DNA of 64,000 bases from Hippopus hippopus (GCA_946811185.2 OX328110.1:18902456-18966455); one strand, 5' to 3'; counted from the first letter of the stretch, positions 1 to 10,383 are shown. The notes: generated by a model from the letters alone, not told the origin. Program-made: numbers and translations.

Positions 1-62
1 TTCTTATATAATTTTCTGTTTCATGCAAGTCTACTGTAGGACAAAATAGAATGTAGTTGGAA

Positions 63-117
63 AGTGTCGTCTCGGATCAGCCTGCACAGACTCCACAGGC
101 TGATCCGAGACGACACT
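63..117. repeat. P3-type perfect inverted repeat, 22-bp arms
   Basis: Arms at 63-84 (AGTGTCGTCTCGGATCAGCC+TG) and 96-117 are perfectly complementary, with an 11-base loop. The AGCCTGC..GCAGGCTGA core recurs at ~48127-48163 and in part near 62150. Confidence 0.8.
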
Positions 118-755
118 ATGCGCAAATGTCCGAATGCCACTTTTCGTGTTTGCAGGCCATATACTGATCAATAAGATTGAAATCAGAGTTCCAACCACCT
201 GATTTTTCAGAAAGTGAAAAATATATGTGATTATTGATTGGCAACAAAATAAAAGGTTGATGGAAATCTAGCGATTGATCCTTATAATTTACTTTGTATT
301 GAAAAAGTAGCAGTAAACCATGATACAGTGCTGTTGTCAGATAAGATGCACTGTAGAATGGTATTGTGGTCATATTGTTAGATTATTGACTATTTGATAC
401 AGAAAAGAAATTTCAGTGTGTCATACCCTCCTATTTTTGTGTAGCCCAGGAAATATATGTCAGTTAAAACCTTATTATTCAACAAAATTTACATAGTTCT
501 TGCAGTAACTAGCTATTGCCAGAGAAGAAGTAGTTTCTCACTCAAGTTCATTTTGTTCCTTTTTCAACTCTGTTGTCCATAATTATCATTTCATAAAAGA
601 AGTATTTTTCCTCAGTCTCACATGAATCAACACTGAATTCACACAAAATACCAGAAACAAATTCTGACAGCACACCTGTAAGCGTATGAATACAAATAAG
701 GAAATATTGTGACAGAAAGTATTGTAATATCATTTACATTATTTTTTGTCAACAG

Positions 756-921
756 CTTCAGAAACTGGCTGCAGAGACTGGTGAAGAGTCCATTTTGATA
801 ACAACCAATTTGGCAGCTGGAACCTACAACCATCTTGGTTCCCATTTAGGGAAGGAGTACTTAGATGATGGGGATGAGTTTGTTCAAGTGATGTGTGAAA
901 AGTTCACCAGTTTTTGTGCAG
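756..921 (+). CDS. Internal exon of C2H2 zinc-finger gene (earliest visible exon)
   Basis: A pyrimidine-rich tract ending TCAACAG precedes 756 and a GTAGGT donor starts at 922. Read from 756 in phase 0 the exon has no stop and encodes 55 residues beginning LQKLAAETGEESILI and ending KFTSFCA, plus one base. It joins the next exon as GAA (Glu). The segment is compact and mixed hydrophobic/polar, with a glycine-spaced stretch (NLAAGTYNHLGSHLGKEYL) that looks like part of a folded N-terminal domain, unlike the disordered region that follows. I do not recognise the domain. Earlier exons must lie upstream of the window because this exon starts in phase 0 without a convincing ATG. Confidence 0.8.
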
Positions 922-1194
922 GTAGGTTTGGTACATGCCCCCCCTGGATACAGTGCTTTTATATGAAAATACATATATACTTTTACAAGACTACAAAATT
1001 TTAAATTTTGAGACTACCGGTAGTCAATTTCGAAATTATTTCGTGGCAAGATATAATAATTAGGCTCATATGACAGGATTTTTCTACAGAGGTGTTGGAG
1101 TAACCCTGGTTACTGTTGAATCTCAGGTTTGTTCTGAAAAGGGGTGAAACTTTGTCTCATTTTGTAACAACAGTTACCTTTTGGTATTTTTCAG

Positions 1195-1257
1195 AAATTC
1201 AAAACTATGAAAGTAACTTGGACTCTGTCAGCCAGAAATCTCCGGCAGACAAAACAG
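1195..1257 (+). CDS. Small internal exon of the same zinc-finger gene
   Basis: A 63-bp exon between acceptor TTTTTCAG (ending 1194) and donor GTAAGT (1258-1263). It enters and leaves with one carried base, so it could be skipped without a frameshift. It encodes a Glu split over the junction and then 20 polar residues beginning IQNYESNLDS. The in-frame fit on both sides is the main evidence; no domain is visible. Confidence 0.78.
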
Positions 1258-1313
1258 GTAAGTAAATTGGTTGTATTTTCTTCTAGCATTTACACAAACA
1301 TTCAATAGTCTGG

Positions 1314-1500
1314 GGTCCATATTTGCTAACCATTTTTTATCTCATTCTGAGTCTAAGTCTAGATTTAAAAAGTAACACAACTTCTGATTGGCTAAACCAT
1401 AATGGTTTAGCTAATCAAAAGTTGTGTTACTTTCAAATTGAAAAAAATTCTTGAGAATTAGACTGAGAATGTTCTTAAGATTGGTTGGTGAATATGGACC
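1314..1500. mobile_element. P4 foldback MITE
   Basis: Ends GGTCCATATTTGCTAACCAT and GGTTGGTGAATATGGACC are inverted complements. An internal inverted pair flanks AAAGTAACACAACTTCTGAT / AAAAGTTGTGTTACTTT. A second copy is at 13034-13229. Confidence 0.75.
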
Positions 1501-1535
1501 TAGGTTAGTGAGGAAATTCAGTAGTACTGCATAAT

Positions 1536-1718
1536 GGTTTGTCCGGAGGTTGTCAGTTCACACATCTCAGATAAAATTCCTTCCAAGCATTAAGGAAAGT
1601 CACAGCAACAGAGTTGGTTCTTCACTCCCAGATAAACACTTTCTGAGTTTATTATTTACTAGAATCATGAGAAAGCAGCTGGTGGCTTGTCCAGGGGCCA
1701 TCAGTTCACATGTCTCAG
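1536..1718 (+). repeat. Short direct repeat about 148 bp apart
   Basis: GTTTGTCCGG..GTCAGTTCACACATCTCAG (1536-1571) recurs as GCTTGTCCAG..ATCAGTTCACATGTCTCAG (1684-1718). It may be part of an unrecognised element; a P1 copy follows at 1719. Confidence 0.4.
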
Positions 1719-1947
1719 TTAATTGTTTACCAAACAACAAAATTTGAGACTTGTCCAAATTGAGGGCATTTCCAGATGACAAAATAAATTTGTTTAAAAT
1801 GATGAACTTAGTGTTTGCAAGGGTAAAAAATATTTTGGAAAAAGGAGAAAATGCTGGTTACCAGCAGTTTTTCCTTTTCCCATAATATTTTCTAAAATCT
1901 TCCTCTTCCTGGTTGTTAAGACACAGGACTGTATGGTCAAGAGTTAA
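1719..1947. mobile_element. P1 MITE copy, long arm first
   Basis: TTAATTGTTTACCAAACAAC start, centre GGTTACC at ~1857-1863, end GAGTTAA. It lies in the zinc-finger gene intron 1258-4268. Confidence 0.8.
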
Positions 1948-1968
1948 AACAAAGCACCATACTGGTTC

Positions 1969-2183
1969 GGTCTTTACTACATGACAAAGTTTTTGACTGA
2001 TCCAAATATAAAGCACTTGTAAATGTTACTCAAATGAAAGTTTTTGTATGTGAAAGGGTAGAGAACATTGTGGAAAAAGAAGAAAATGCTGGTTACCAGC
2101 ATTTTCTCCTTTTTCCACAATGTTTTTAAAAGCCTGTTACCTTAATAACGTTAAAAGTAAGGATTGTATGGTGAGGGGTCAAG
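1969..2183. mobile_element. P1 MITE copy with eroded ends
   Basis: Palindrome GAAAATGCTGGTTACCAGC is intact; the terminal repeats are degraded (GTCTTTACTACATGACAAAG / TGGTGAGGGGTC). Confidence 0.65.
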
Positions 2184-2315
2184 AATCCAAAAGAATGTAT
2201 GATAAGATGCACTGGTCATAGTGATATAAGTTAAATACTGGTGTGGCCTGTTATTTAATTATCTTAACCCTTTACGAAACAGTTCTTGTGTTTTAAGGAC
2301 CCTTCTGAGGAAGAC

Positions 2316-2656
2316 TTAAAGATACATCTTTACAGCCAGAGAGTAAAAAAATGCTGTTAAAACTTTACAGTATGTAGAATCTAGATAGCTGTGTAAACAT
2401 AGATAAAAAATCGAAATAAGGTGTATGGATAAAGAAACACAAGGGATTTTCTTCAATTTAAACCGGAAACTGTTGTTGTAATGTCTAGGGATAGCCTCCA
2501 GAGAATGAAATGCATTTTCTATCCGTGGTAATCTGTGCAAATTACAACCATCAGGGGCAACATTTGGCACAAAGATACAAGAATGATTTCAGTTTCATAA
2601 AATAAAGATAAAATTGGTTAAAAACTGGATGAAAACAAGTAAAGATGTATCTTTAA
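2316..2656. mobile_element. Family A TTAA element, short derivative
   Basis: TTAA-flanked with 14-bp perfect inverted ends AGATACATCTTTAC / GTAAAGATGTATCT. The interior shares ends-inward similarity with the longer element at 19839-20477 (for example GAAATGCATTTTCTATC and the GGCAC/GGCAT..GAT stretch), so it appears to be an internally deleted relative. Confidence 0.7.
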
Positions 2657-3254
2657 AGGCTTGGTCAGACCGGCTAAGGGATATGTAACGAGGGGGAAAC
2701 GGACAAAAACATGCAGAATTTGGTTATCCAGTGACAAAATTCATCTCTCTGCCGCTCGAGGCTAACGCGATCGGTGTGTGGAGCGAGGAAGCCACACAAT
2801 GACCGCACAAGTACCGCACATGTAACGGAAAAAAACGCACGTTTAACGGATATGTACAGGATAATAAACGGTCTATTAACGGATATCACCGTACGAGTAA
2901 GGGACTTGTACCGGATAAAACGGAAGTGCAACGCATGAGAACCGGACAAAACGTACGATGAACGGAAATGTACCGAACACCAACGTACGAGGAACGTACC
3001 GGTCACGTGACATGCCGAGGGTATAAATTGTCAGATGCATCCAAAGTCTATCATTTGCATGTCTCTGTCCGTTTTGTCCGGTGGAAAGTTTTGAACATGC
3101 TCAAAACTTTCCACCGGACGGAACGGACATCGCACGACATCGCCGGACAAGTAGCGGATTCACCGGATAAGAAACGGACAAAAAACGGATACGAACGGAT
3201 GAAATGATTTTTTATCCGTTACTCGTCCGTTAGCTCGGTGTGACCAAGGCTTAA
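2653..3254. mobile_element. Family B TTAA element, CGGA-rich, with large internal palindrome
   Basis: TTAA on both sides; ~34-bp imperfect terminal inverted repeats starting GGCTTGGTCAGACCG and GCCTTGGTCACACCG (right end read on the minus strand). At 3076-3119 a perfect inverted repeat has 19-bp arms (GTCCGGTGGAAAGTTTTGA) round a 6-base loop ACATGC. The body is packed with ACGGA/ACCGGA words and is far more CpG-rich than its surroundings. No coding capacity is evident. Confidence 0.7.
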
Positions 3255-3474
3255 GAAAACCTTTAGGGATGAGAAAAATATGCTGGTAACGAAATATTTA
3301 CTTCTTTTCCACTGTTTTCTACCCTTTCAAAGACAAATCTCAGCACGTGAGCCATATTCAAATATTTGTTTGCAAATGCTTTGAATTTGGATGAGTATAA
3401 AATGTTGTTGTTGTTTGTTATAAACTTAAATCAGGATTTGCCTCACCAACCATTCTAGAGTTACCTACAACCTT

Positions 3475-3695
3475 CAACCCTTTTCCAAACAACAAAATTT
3501 TAGACTTGTCCAAGTTGAAAGCACCTGCAGCGGACAAATCAGATGTGGCTCAAGTAATTGGATTTGTCTGTGAAAGGGTAGAAAACATTGTAGGAAAAGG
3601 AGAAAATGCTGGTTACCAGTATTTTCTTCTTTTCCCACAATGTTTTCAAAAACCTTCTCCAGGTTAAAACTGGGGATTGTGTGGTAAAAAGTTAA
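3475..3695. mobile_element. P1 MITE copy, long arm first
   Basis: Starts AACCCTTTTCCAAACAAC, centre GCTGGTTACCAGT, ends TGTGTGGTAAAAAGTTAA; in the zinc-finger gene intron. Confidence 0.8.
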
Positions 3696-3769
3696 ATGTA
3701 GGACCAGCCATCTGGTTGGCTGGTACAGACCATATCAGACCATATTTCTGATTTTAGAATTTACTGTTG

Positions 3770-3905
3770 AAATAATATTCAACCATTAAAGCATGTTTCA
3801 GGGCTAAAGTTGCCTCTCTGGGCAGTGTAGACCAAGATCAAATGGCACAAAATATGCAGTCTCATCTTTGATGTACACTGTCTGCTTTGCTGAGACATTT
3901 TAGAG
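3770..3905. mobile_element. P2 hairpin element, decayed
   Basis: GTAGACCAAGATCA .. GCACAAAATATGCAGTCTC .. TGATGTACACTG foldback, typical of the GATCAGACTGCA family, without clear termini. Confidence 0.5.
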
Positions 3906-3999
3906 AATAGTAACCTGGGAATTGTACATTTTTTAGTCCTTTTTCTAGACTGAAAATGTTTGATGAGTTTATTTGGTACCTAAAGGTTAAAATGCTTGG

Positions 4000-4226
4000 T
4001 TAACCCTTTACCAAACAATCCCTGGTTTTTATGACCCTAAGATAGAAGTCTTTAAAACATTGTAGGAAGAGAAGAAAATGCTGGTAACCAGCATTTTCTC
4101 CTTTTCCCACAATGTTTTCTACCCTAATCGAAACAAATTTCAATTTTTAAGTTTCGTTTATTTTGTCATCTGCAAGTGCTTTCAATTTGGACCACCCTAA
4201 AATTTTGTTGTTTGGTAAAGAGTTAA
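4000..4226. mobile_element. P1 MITE copy just upstream of a splice acceptor
   Basis: Complete short-arm-first copy, TTAA to TTAA. Its right edge is 42 nt before the last zinc-finger exon (4269), so the branch point lies in the remaining 42 nt or inside the MITE. Confidence 0.85.
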
Positions 4227-4268
4227 TATGACCCCTGATGTCATTAAAAAACTGTGGTTTCCTTGCAG

Positions 4269-5902
4269 ATTCTGTGCACTTTAAAAGCCTTCCAGCTCCC
4301 AAGAGAAAAAGACTTTTTAACACTCTGGAACTCCCCGATACACCACCTCTAAAGAGAAAACCTAAGCAGTATTTGTTAGATGAAGACCCCAGTTCACGAC
4401 TAAAAAACACTGGCCATACTGATTACAGTCCAGGCAGAGTTGATGATGCATCCGATATTGAACACGCTACATCACCAGTATTAGAGTCTAGTCAAATTGA
4501 TAAGGAGAACGAGACGCCAATGCTGTCCTTGGTAAAGGTAGAGCCTAAAGATGACAGTTTGCCTTTAACTTCATCAAAAAGTAGTCAGGTAGCAAAAACT
4601 GGTGATAATTGTGTTTTAGAAGATCCTTCCCAAACCAGCATTGTAAACAGGCCCAAGTCACTGATACCATTGGCTAATATTTACAAGAAATATGGCAGTA
4701 ATAAGCCAATCAAAATAGAGAGCCCAACTCAGAGTTGCCAGGAAGAAAATAAATCATCAGAAAAGAGTATTTTACGTTCATTGTATGAGCAGCCATTACA
4801 CAAGATGGAGGAACAGATGCATGCTGATAACCCAGGTAGCAATGGTTTGATTGCGGAAGGGCAACTGCAGGTATCATCTCTCAGCCTGCCTACAACTATC
4901 ACTGACGAGACCTTTACAGCCTCATCAGAAAACCTTGTGTTGTCAGGTTACTATGATTCTGACTCCTATCCCATGTACAGACATAAGCAGAAACATACAG
5001 CAGGTAATCAGAACCAGAAAAAAGGGAAGATAAAAGATAAAGCAATTCTGGCGGAAAGCTTAGCTGACATGGCCAACATTGATGCCCACCTACGCACATT
5101 TGAGTCTGGAGGTCGACTTGTGTATGCATGCGATGTCTGTAACCGAGAGCTTTCACATCTGACAAGTTATAGACGACACATGAAACTCCATACTATGGAG
5201 CGACCACACAAATGTCCAGTCTGCTCAAAGGGCTTTATCAGAAAATACCACTGCATTGATCACCTGAATAAACATCACAAAGGAGTTGGATTTGATCCTG
5301 ATACCTTAAAACTCACTGGTCAGGACACAAAACAAGACAGCCAGGTTACCACAACAGCATTATCAGCCATGACCCCAGAACCAGGGGAATATAACTACAC
5401 ACTAGATCAGTCGCTGTTAGACCCCTCAGAAAATGACTTGTCCCTGAATTCTAGTCAGCTTGATCAGTCAGCTTCTGCTATGCTCTCTGAGCTTGCAAAA
5501 TCTGCTGCAAAATCTCAGATGAACATTCTCAATGTGTCAAGTGGCAGTGAAAGTGCATTGGAAAATAACCTTGAAGAGGATAAAACCTGCTTTGAATCAT
5601 GTGATGGGAACCAGACAGGATATGGAAATTGCCATGACAACAGTCAAGAAGATGATTATGGAAAAGTTGGGGTACGGTCAACAGATATTTCATCCCCCGG
5701 ATACCAGTCTGATGATATGAAAGCTGATAGTGAGGGAACCAGCCAGACAGGAGATGGAAATGGATCCGAGAACCATGCAGATGTGAGAAAGAATGAAGTA
5801 ACAGAGGGAATAAAAGCTATTGTGGAGCATTTGAAGACATCGTCCAGGAATAAGAGAAAGAGAGTTACTCCTAAAGCTTTGTCTGCAGATTTTGTAAATT
5901 AG
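4269..5902 (+). CDS. Last coding exon of a two-finger C2H2 zinc-finger protein, probable nuclear DNA-binding regulator
   Basis: The exon begins after TTCCTTGCAG at 4268 and ends with TAG at 5900-5902, adding 543 residues; 620 residues of the protein are visible in total. Numbering from position 756, two adjacent C2H2 fingers are seen: Cys364, Cys367, His380, His384, and Cys392, Cys395, His408, His412. They are joined by the linker HTMERPHKC, a relaxed form of the classic TGEKP linker. Basic stretches KRKR (88-91) and KRKPK (105-109), and NKRKR near the C terminus (604-608), look like nuclear localisation signals. VKVEP (Lys166) and IKIE (Lys225) fit the sumoylation consensus. The rest is Ser/Asp/Glu/Gln-rich and probably disordered. 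Two fingers alone usually give modest DNA specificity, so partners are likely. The ATG at 4238 is intronic and is not the start. Transcription-factor function is inferred from the family; the orthologue is not identified. Confidence 0.88.
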
Positions 5903-6730
5903 ATATAAGTTTACATGTTTGTAGTCTTTGGGGTAGACATAGCAATTATCAGTTGATATTTTTCTCTCAAATGTTCACGGCTTATTCAATCAGTTATTCT
6001 TTCTTTCCCTAAAATAGAGGGAAAAACCTAGGTTTATTCAGTAAATTTAGATAAAAAATACAATTTATGTATCCTGAAAAGGAAAGTAAGAAGATAAAGG
6101 TAGGTATTGCTCATATCACAAGATAGTTTTATATTAGCCACATCTGGTAAATGGGGGTTTAATGTATGTTCATGATGCATTATACCTAGCAAGTCATCAC
6201 ATAGTTATGGATCCATAATACCCATTTTGTCTAGTAACAGACCGAACCTTGAGATAGAATGAACTGTGACATGCAGAAATTTGAGTGGGGATTGTGTGAT
6301 AAATGGGTTAAACCAAATTTTGACCTAAAATTTTTTTGATGGGAGAAATTTGATATTTGTAAGGGAAAATCATAAGGATATAACTGTTTACCCTCAGTAG
6401 AGTAAAACTAAAGGAAAATTTTGAAAAAAATTGCCTCTAGGGAATGAAAATATTTGATAAAAGATGCTACTTAATAGTTTGTTGTCGGAAACAGGATTTT
6501 TTTTTTTTTCTTGTAAATAGAAGGAATCTAATCTATATATTTTTTCTTTTATTGTGTTGTATGTTTTAATTTATTGTTCCTTATTTATACCATTTTGTTT
6601 CATAAATCTAGTCTTACTGGTATTTATTTCACTCTTTATCAAACTTCTGAATTTTAGAGTAGCTCCTGAAGGAGAGGATTTGCAAATGATAAATTAAAAA
6701 TTACAGAGACAATATAAGTTGACTTTAAAA
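5903..6730 (+). other. 3' flank / probable 3' UTR of the zinc-finger gene
   Basis: AT-rich sequence without a convincing reading frame directly follows the stop codon. A P3-like fragment (TGATGCATTATACC..GGATCCATAATACCC) lies at about 6165-6260. How far the transcript extends cannot be set from sequence. Confidence 0.4.
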
Positions 6731-6998
6731 AGGTTGGCCCGACTGAGTAGGTCAGTGGTAAGTGTATCAAACTTGTGACCTAGTGGTTGTGAGGTTGATA
6801 CCCTGTTGAGGCAAACTTTCATTCTGGTGATTTTTCGCCTTTCACCTCTGATGCATGTTACAAAGTAGTCAGTGACTTGAAAAGAAAGCTGTGTCAGTAC
6901 TGGTGTGAGAAAACCAGGAAACACTTGGGTATTTGCACAGACTGCTGTGATATGATTTAAGCTGTTAAAACAGCGTTAAACTCCAATTCAATCAATTT
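6731..6998 (+). mobile_element. tRNA-derived SINE (family S-a)
   Basis: The head has a box-A-like GAGTAGGTCAGTGGTAAGTG and a box-B-like GGTTGTGAGGTTGATACC; the body continues AGGCAAACTTTCATTCTGG..TTTTCGCCTTTCACCTCTGA and ends CAGCGTTAAACTCCAATTCA before a short ATCAATTTAA tail. A copy in opposite orientation is at 28421-28689. Confidence 0.75.
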
Positions 6999-7004
6999 AA
7001 AAAG

Positions 7005-7100
7005 ATTGAAAGCATTGTGGGAAAAGGAGAAAATACTTTTCTCCTTTTTCCACAGTGTTTTCAGAAACCGTAACCCTCATGGTCATGAAAAAATGAATGT
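7005..7100. mobile_element. P1 core fragment with shortened palindrome
   Basis: GCATTGTGGGAAAAGGAGAA ..CTTTTCTCC.. CACAGTGTTTTC; the central CTGGTWACCAG has been lost. Confidence 0.5.
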
Positions 7101-7689
7101 TTTGAAAAGCGGCAGTACATTTCTGTACAAGCTATATGTAGAAATGTTTCTTACTGATGCATTTGGCACAAATGACAAACATTTGTAAGAAGGAAAATTA
7201 CTTTTTTGTATGGTGTGAAAAACATGGTGGAAAAAGGAAGGAACAAATGCAAGAAATAAGCAGCAATTTCTGTTCCTTTTGACATAATGTTTTTGCTAGC
7301 AGTCTCCTGTAGAAAGTTATGTTTGTTTGGTCATATATCTATTGGAGAAAATACTCTGTTTTATTATGTGTAGTTTGATAAGCCATTTAGGCTGTGGGGA
7401 CAGTGCATTGTTAACTTTTTTTATTTTTTTTTTTCATTTTGGGAAAAGCAATCATGTAGAAAAGGCTGTAAAATAATATTGCAAATGACAAAAATGTTGT
7501 AAATAAGCCATTTCTTTATTTTTTAACATTTTTGTTGTATTTCAAATTTGTCAAATATAAACATATACATTTACATAACATTGGAGGTAAAGGGATACTG
7601 AGAAATGGACTTCTCATATTGAAATGACAAAAAGGTTATGGATAATATACACAGAATTTAAAGATTATTTCACAGTAATACTAATAGAT

Positions 7690-7830
7690 TTTAACCTTAA
7701 AGAGCCTTTCACCATAAGTTGCCATTGCAGCCAGTTTAGACCAAGATCAGACTGTACAAAATTTGCAGTCTGATCTTTGATCTACACAGTCTGCTTTGAT
7801 GAGACATTCTAGACAACAGCAAGATTTTAA
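7690..7830. mobile_element. P2 hairpin element
   Basis: AGACCAAGATCAGACTGTAC and CAGTCTGATCTTTGATCTAC form the foldback; the flanks resemble the copy at 3770-3905 (TCTGCTTTGATGAGACATTC). Confidence 0.55.
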
Positions 7831-8186
7831 CTGCATTTACCTTGACATCATATCTATATTGACACGGATTTGTTGCAAGATATTTCACAGAAGTGCTAAA
7901 GTTTTAACTTTTTCTACTAACTCTTCTTTTTAAAACCATCGTCTTCAAAGGAAGAAATTGGTTGATCAGAACTGTAGTGCAAACTGTAATGTATGTATAT
8001 TAAATATTCCCACAGATTTGACAAATAGGTACAGATATACAATTGACTTTAAGTGTCTTTCAATATTTTTCTATCAGTATTGTGGATAAAATCATGGCCT
8101 TGTGTAAAATTTCAAAGCTATCTTAATTGACATGGAAAAGGTGGCAAAAAAGGGCATATGAATAGGATAGTAAGGACAGAACAAAT

Positions 8187-8192
8187 AATAAA
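8187..8192 (+). terminator. Candidate poly(A) signal AATAAA
   Basis: Perfect AATAAA about 2.3 kb downstream of the zinc-finger stop codon. Such hexamers are common by chance in AT-rich DNA, so this is only a candidate. Confidence 0.2.
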
Positions 8193-8444
8193 GCTGAATG
8201 AAATATGGACAAAGAAAACATTATGACAAATGGCAAAAATGCCAAGGATGAGCAATGTTATCATTTCTCATAATGTTTCTTATGTTACAGACTTGTCAAA
8301 TTATTTAATCTTGAATGTTGGAGGAATTTGTTTGTATTCTTTTTGTCGGTGATCAAGTCATATAATTTTCCATAAGCTTTAGAATATTCTTTTTTTTTCA
8401 GTCGTTATGTATAAGATACAGAGACTGTATATCATTTAATTTGC

Positions 8445-8450
8445 AATAAA
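8445..8450 (+). terminator. Second candidate poly(A) signal AATAAA
   Basis: AATAAA in the context TTGCAATAAAAATC. It could end a long 3' UTR of the zinc-finger gene; no transcript support is available here. Confidence 0.2.
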
Positions 8451-9174
8451 AATCTAGTCACTTAAATAATTCATTGATCTACCAGTGCTTAGTGATAGCT
8501 GTTCGGTAATAAGTCATTAATTAGATAAAGTAGTACATTGTACTTCTATAATAATTATGGAGAATGTATATTGTTTGAGTTATGAGATGAAAATCTAGTC
8601 CTATATAAAACTTCTTACTTCCCAGTGTTTGATGCTTTTTAAGTTCCCTTCTGAAATTTTTAGTGCAATACGAGGGGTTAATGCAAAACTGTTCCATCTG
8701 CCTTTTTGAAAATTTCACAGGAGAGGGAAAAAGCCTTCTTATTTATGTGAAAAGCATTGTTAGATCATCTTGTTTAAATATGTTGTGTTGAATTCATTCA
8801 CACAATTCAACACATCTATGACAGGAGAATGCATATGTAAATCTAGTCAAATTCAAAACTTTGAAGTGCTGGTACAGTTTATTAAGTTGGTGCTTCTACT
8901 GTGTTTTGTTTCAAATTTATGTGAATCCATGCAAAAAAAATGTGAATTAAATTCCTAGTGGAGAGGGCAAATGCTTCTGAAAACTTTTTTTGGACAGAAG
9001 AAAATGGTGGTAAACAGCATTTTTCCCTTTTTTGTACTGTTACAGAAAAAATACCATTTTTAAGCCATTTTTTTCATCTGCAAATTCTTTGTACATGTAT
9101 TTTGGAGGGTTGAAGATTTTATCATATTAAGAGTCTTCTTTTTGCTCCATAAAAGAAAAAAATTACAGCAGACT

Positions 9175-9239
9175 TTAATCCGTTTCCAAACAATCCCGTG
9201 TGTTTACGACCCATGGAAAAAAAGCTTCGGAAACATTGT
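9175..9239. mobile_element. P1 left-end fragment
   Basis: TTAATCCGTTTCCAAACAAT to GGAAACATTG, cut off inside the palindrome arm where the next copy begins. Confidence 0.6.
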
Positions 9240-9468
9240 TTAACCCTTTACCACACAATGACGATGTTTAATGTCCCTGAGGAAGAAGCCTCTTGAAAAC
9301 ATTGTGGGAAAAGGAGAAAATGCTGGTAACCAGCATTTTCTCCTTTTCCCACAAAGTTTTCTACCCTATCAAAGAAATTTTGCGTCATTTAAGCCACTTT
9401 GAAATCGTCGTCTGCAAATGCTTTCAATTTGGATAGGTCTAAAATTTTGCAATGTGGTAAAGGATTAA
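9240..9468. mobile_element. P1 MITE, near full length
   Basis: Short-arm-first; TTAACCCTTTACCACACAAT start, GGTAACC centre, TGTGGTAAAGGATTAA end. Very similar to the copy at 53976. Confidence 0.85.
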
Positions 9469-9926
9469 AACTCTGTATTATTTTGATAAAGGCTTGAAAA
9501 TCTTCAGCACTCATTGTCTGGAATTGTTTTCAGGAATTTTTTTTTAAAAGAGTGTAATACTGTAAAATTCTTTTGATGTGAGTTTTCTTAAGTCTGAAAA
9601 GTGTGTATTTCTTTGTCATTTATTTATTTGTTTACATTTACTTGTACATTGTAGTTGATTCTATGTGAGAACTAAGAGAAAGTTTTTGTATAAACATTGG
9701 TTTCATGTGTAATATTTTTGTTTTCATTGAGATTCTAAAAGATTGTGTAATAATGATAAAAGAATATTATTTATCAGTATGTAAAAACAGAATGAGATTC
9801 GCAGATAAGTATTAGCAAGATATCTTTTATTTATTGTAAGTATTCGGATGTTTTATCTAGTCCTGACAGAGAAATGTAAATATTTTTTAATAACTGTGTT
9901 AACAATTTCCTAACATCATTCAACAT

Positions 9927-10154
9927 TTAGCCCTTTACCACACAATCCTGAGTTTTAACGACTCTGAAAAAGAAAGCTTTTGAAAAGATTGTGGGAAAAA
10001 GAGGAAATGCTGGTAACCAGCATTTTCTCCTTTTCCCACAAACCTATCTACCCTACCATAGCAAAATTTCGATTTTTGAGTCTTATGTATTTTGTGGTCT
10101 GCAAATGCTTTCACTTCGGGGATCCTAAGATTTTGTCATTTGGTTAAGAGTTAA
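9927..10154. mobile_element. P1 MITE, first of a back-to-back pair
   Basis: Short-arm-first copy whose right TTAA (10151-10154) also serves as the left TTAA of the next copy. Confidence 0.8.
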
Positions 10155-10383
10155 GCATTTACCAAACAATCCCATGTTTTAACAATCCTGTCAGAGAATG
10201 AACTGTATGGAAAACCATGTGGGACTTAGAGAAAATGCTGGTTGGCAGCATTTTCTCCTTTTCCCACAATGTTTTCAACTCTTTCAAAGACGACTCCCAT
10301 TATCACAGTTACTTTAAATTTCTCGTGTGCAAATGCTTTCATTTTGGAAGAGTCTATAAGTCATGGTTGTCTGATACAGGGTG
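10151..10383. mobile_element. P1 MITE, second of the pair
   Basis: Starts TTAAGCATTTACCAAACAAT; the centre GCTGGTTGGCAGC carries an asymmetric change; right end eroded (GGTTGTCTGATACAGGG). Confidence 0.7.

Larger units (their letters stand above)
2264..3429. mobile_element. P1 MITE split by two other TTAA elements
   Basis: The left part 2264-2315 (TTAACCCTTTACGAAACAG .. CTGAGGAAGAC) and the right part 3255-3429 (AAATATGCTGGTAACG .. ATGAGTATAAAATG) together make one decayed P1. Elements A (2320-2652) and B (2657-3250) lie between, joined at shared TTAA sites. Confidence 0.7.
7270..9170. other. AT-rich noncoding stretch
   Basis: I see no gene. It holds a P2 hairpin at ~7690-7830 (ATCAGACTGTACAAAATTTG), homopolymer T runs, a short inverted repeat ATGTTGTGTTGAATT/AATTCAACACAT near 8778-8817, and a decayed P1 core near 8985-9050. 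Confidence 0.5.

Noticed and set aside
2750..3000. CpG island or promoter
   Set aside because: The CpG richness is confined to the TTAA-bounded family B element and reflects its ACGGA words.
4238..4268. ATG at 4238 as start of the zinc-finger protein
   Set aside because: The splice acceptor TTCCTTGCAG at 4268 and frame-matched upstream exons show that 4238-4268 is intron.
6731..6810. tRNA-like sequences with box A and box B (also 28600-28689, 31400-31482, 59780-59850, 60196-60270)
   Set aside because: No intact cloverleaf or anticodon arm; all continue into SINE bodies, so they are SINE heads and not tRNA genes.
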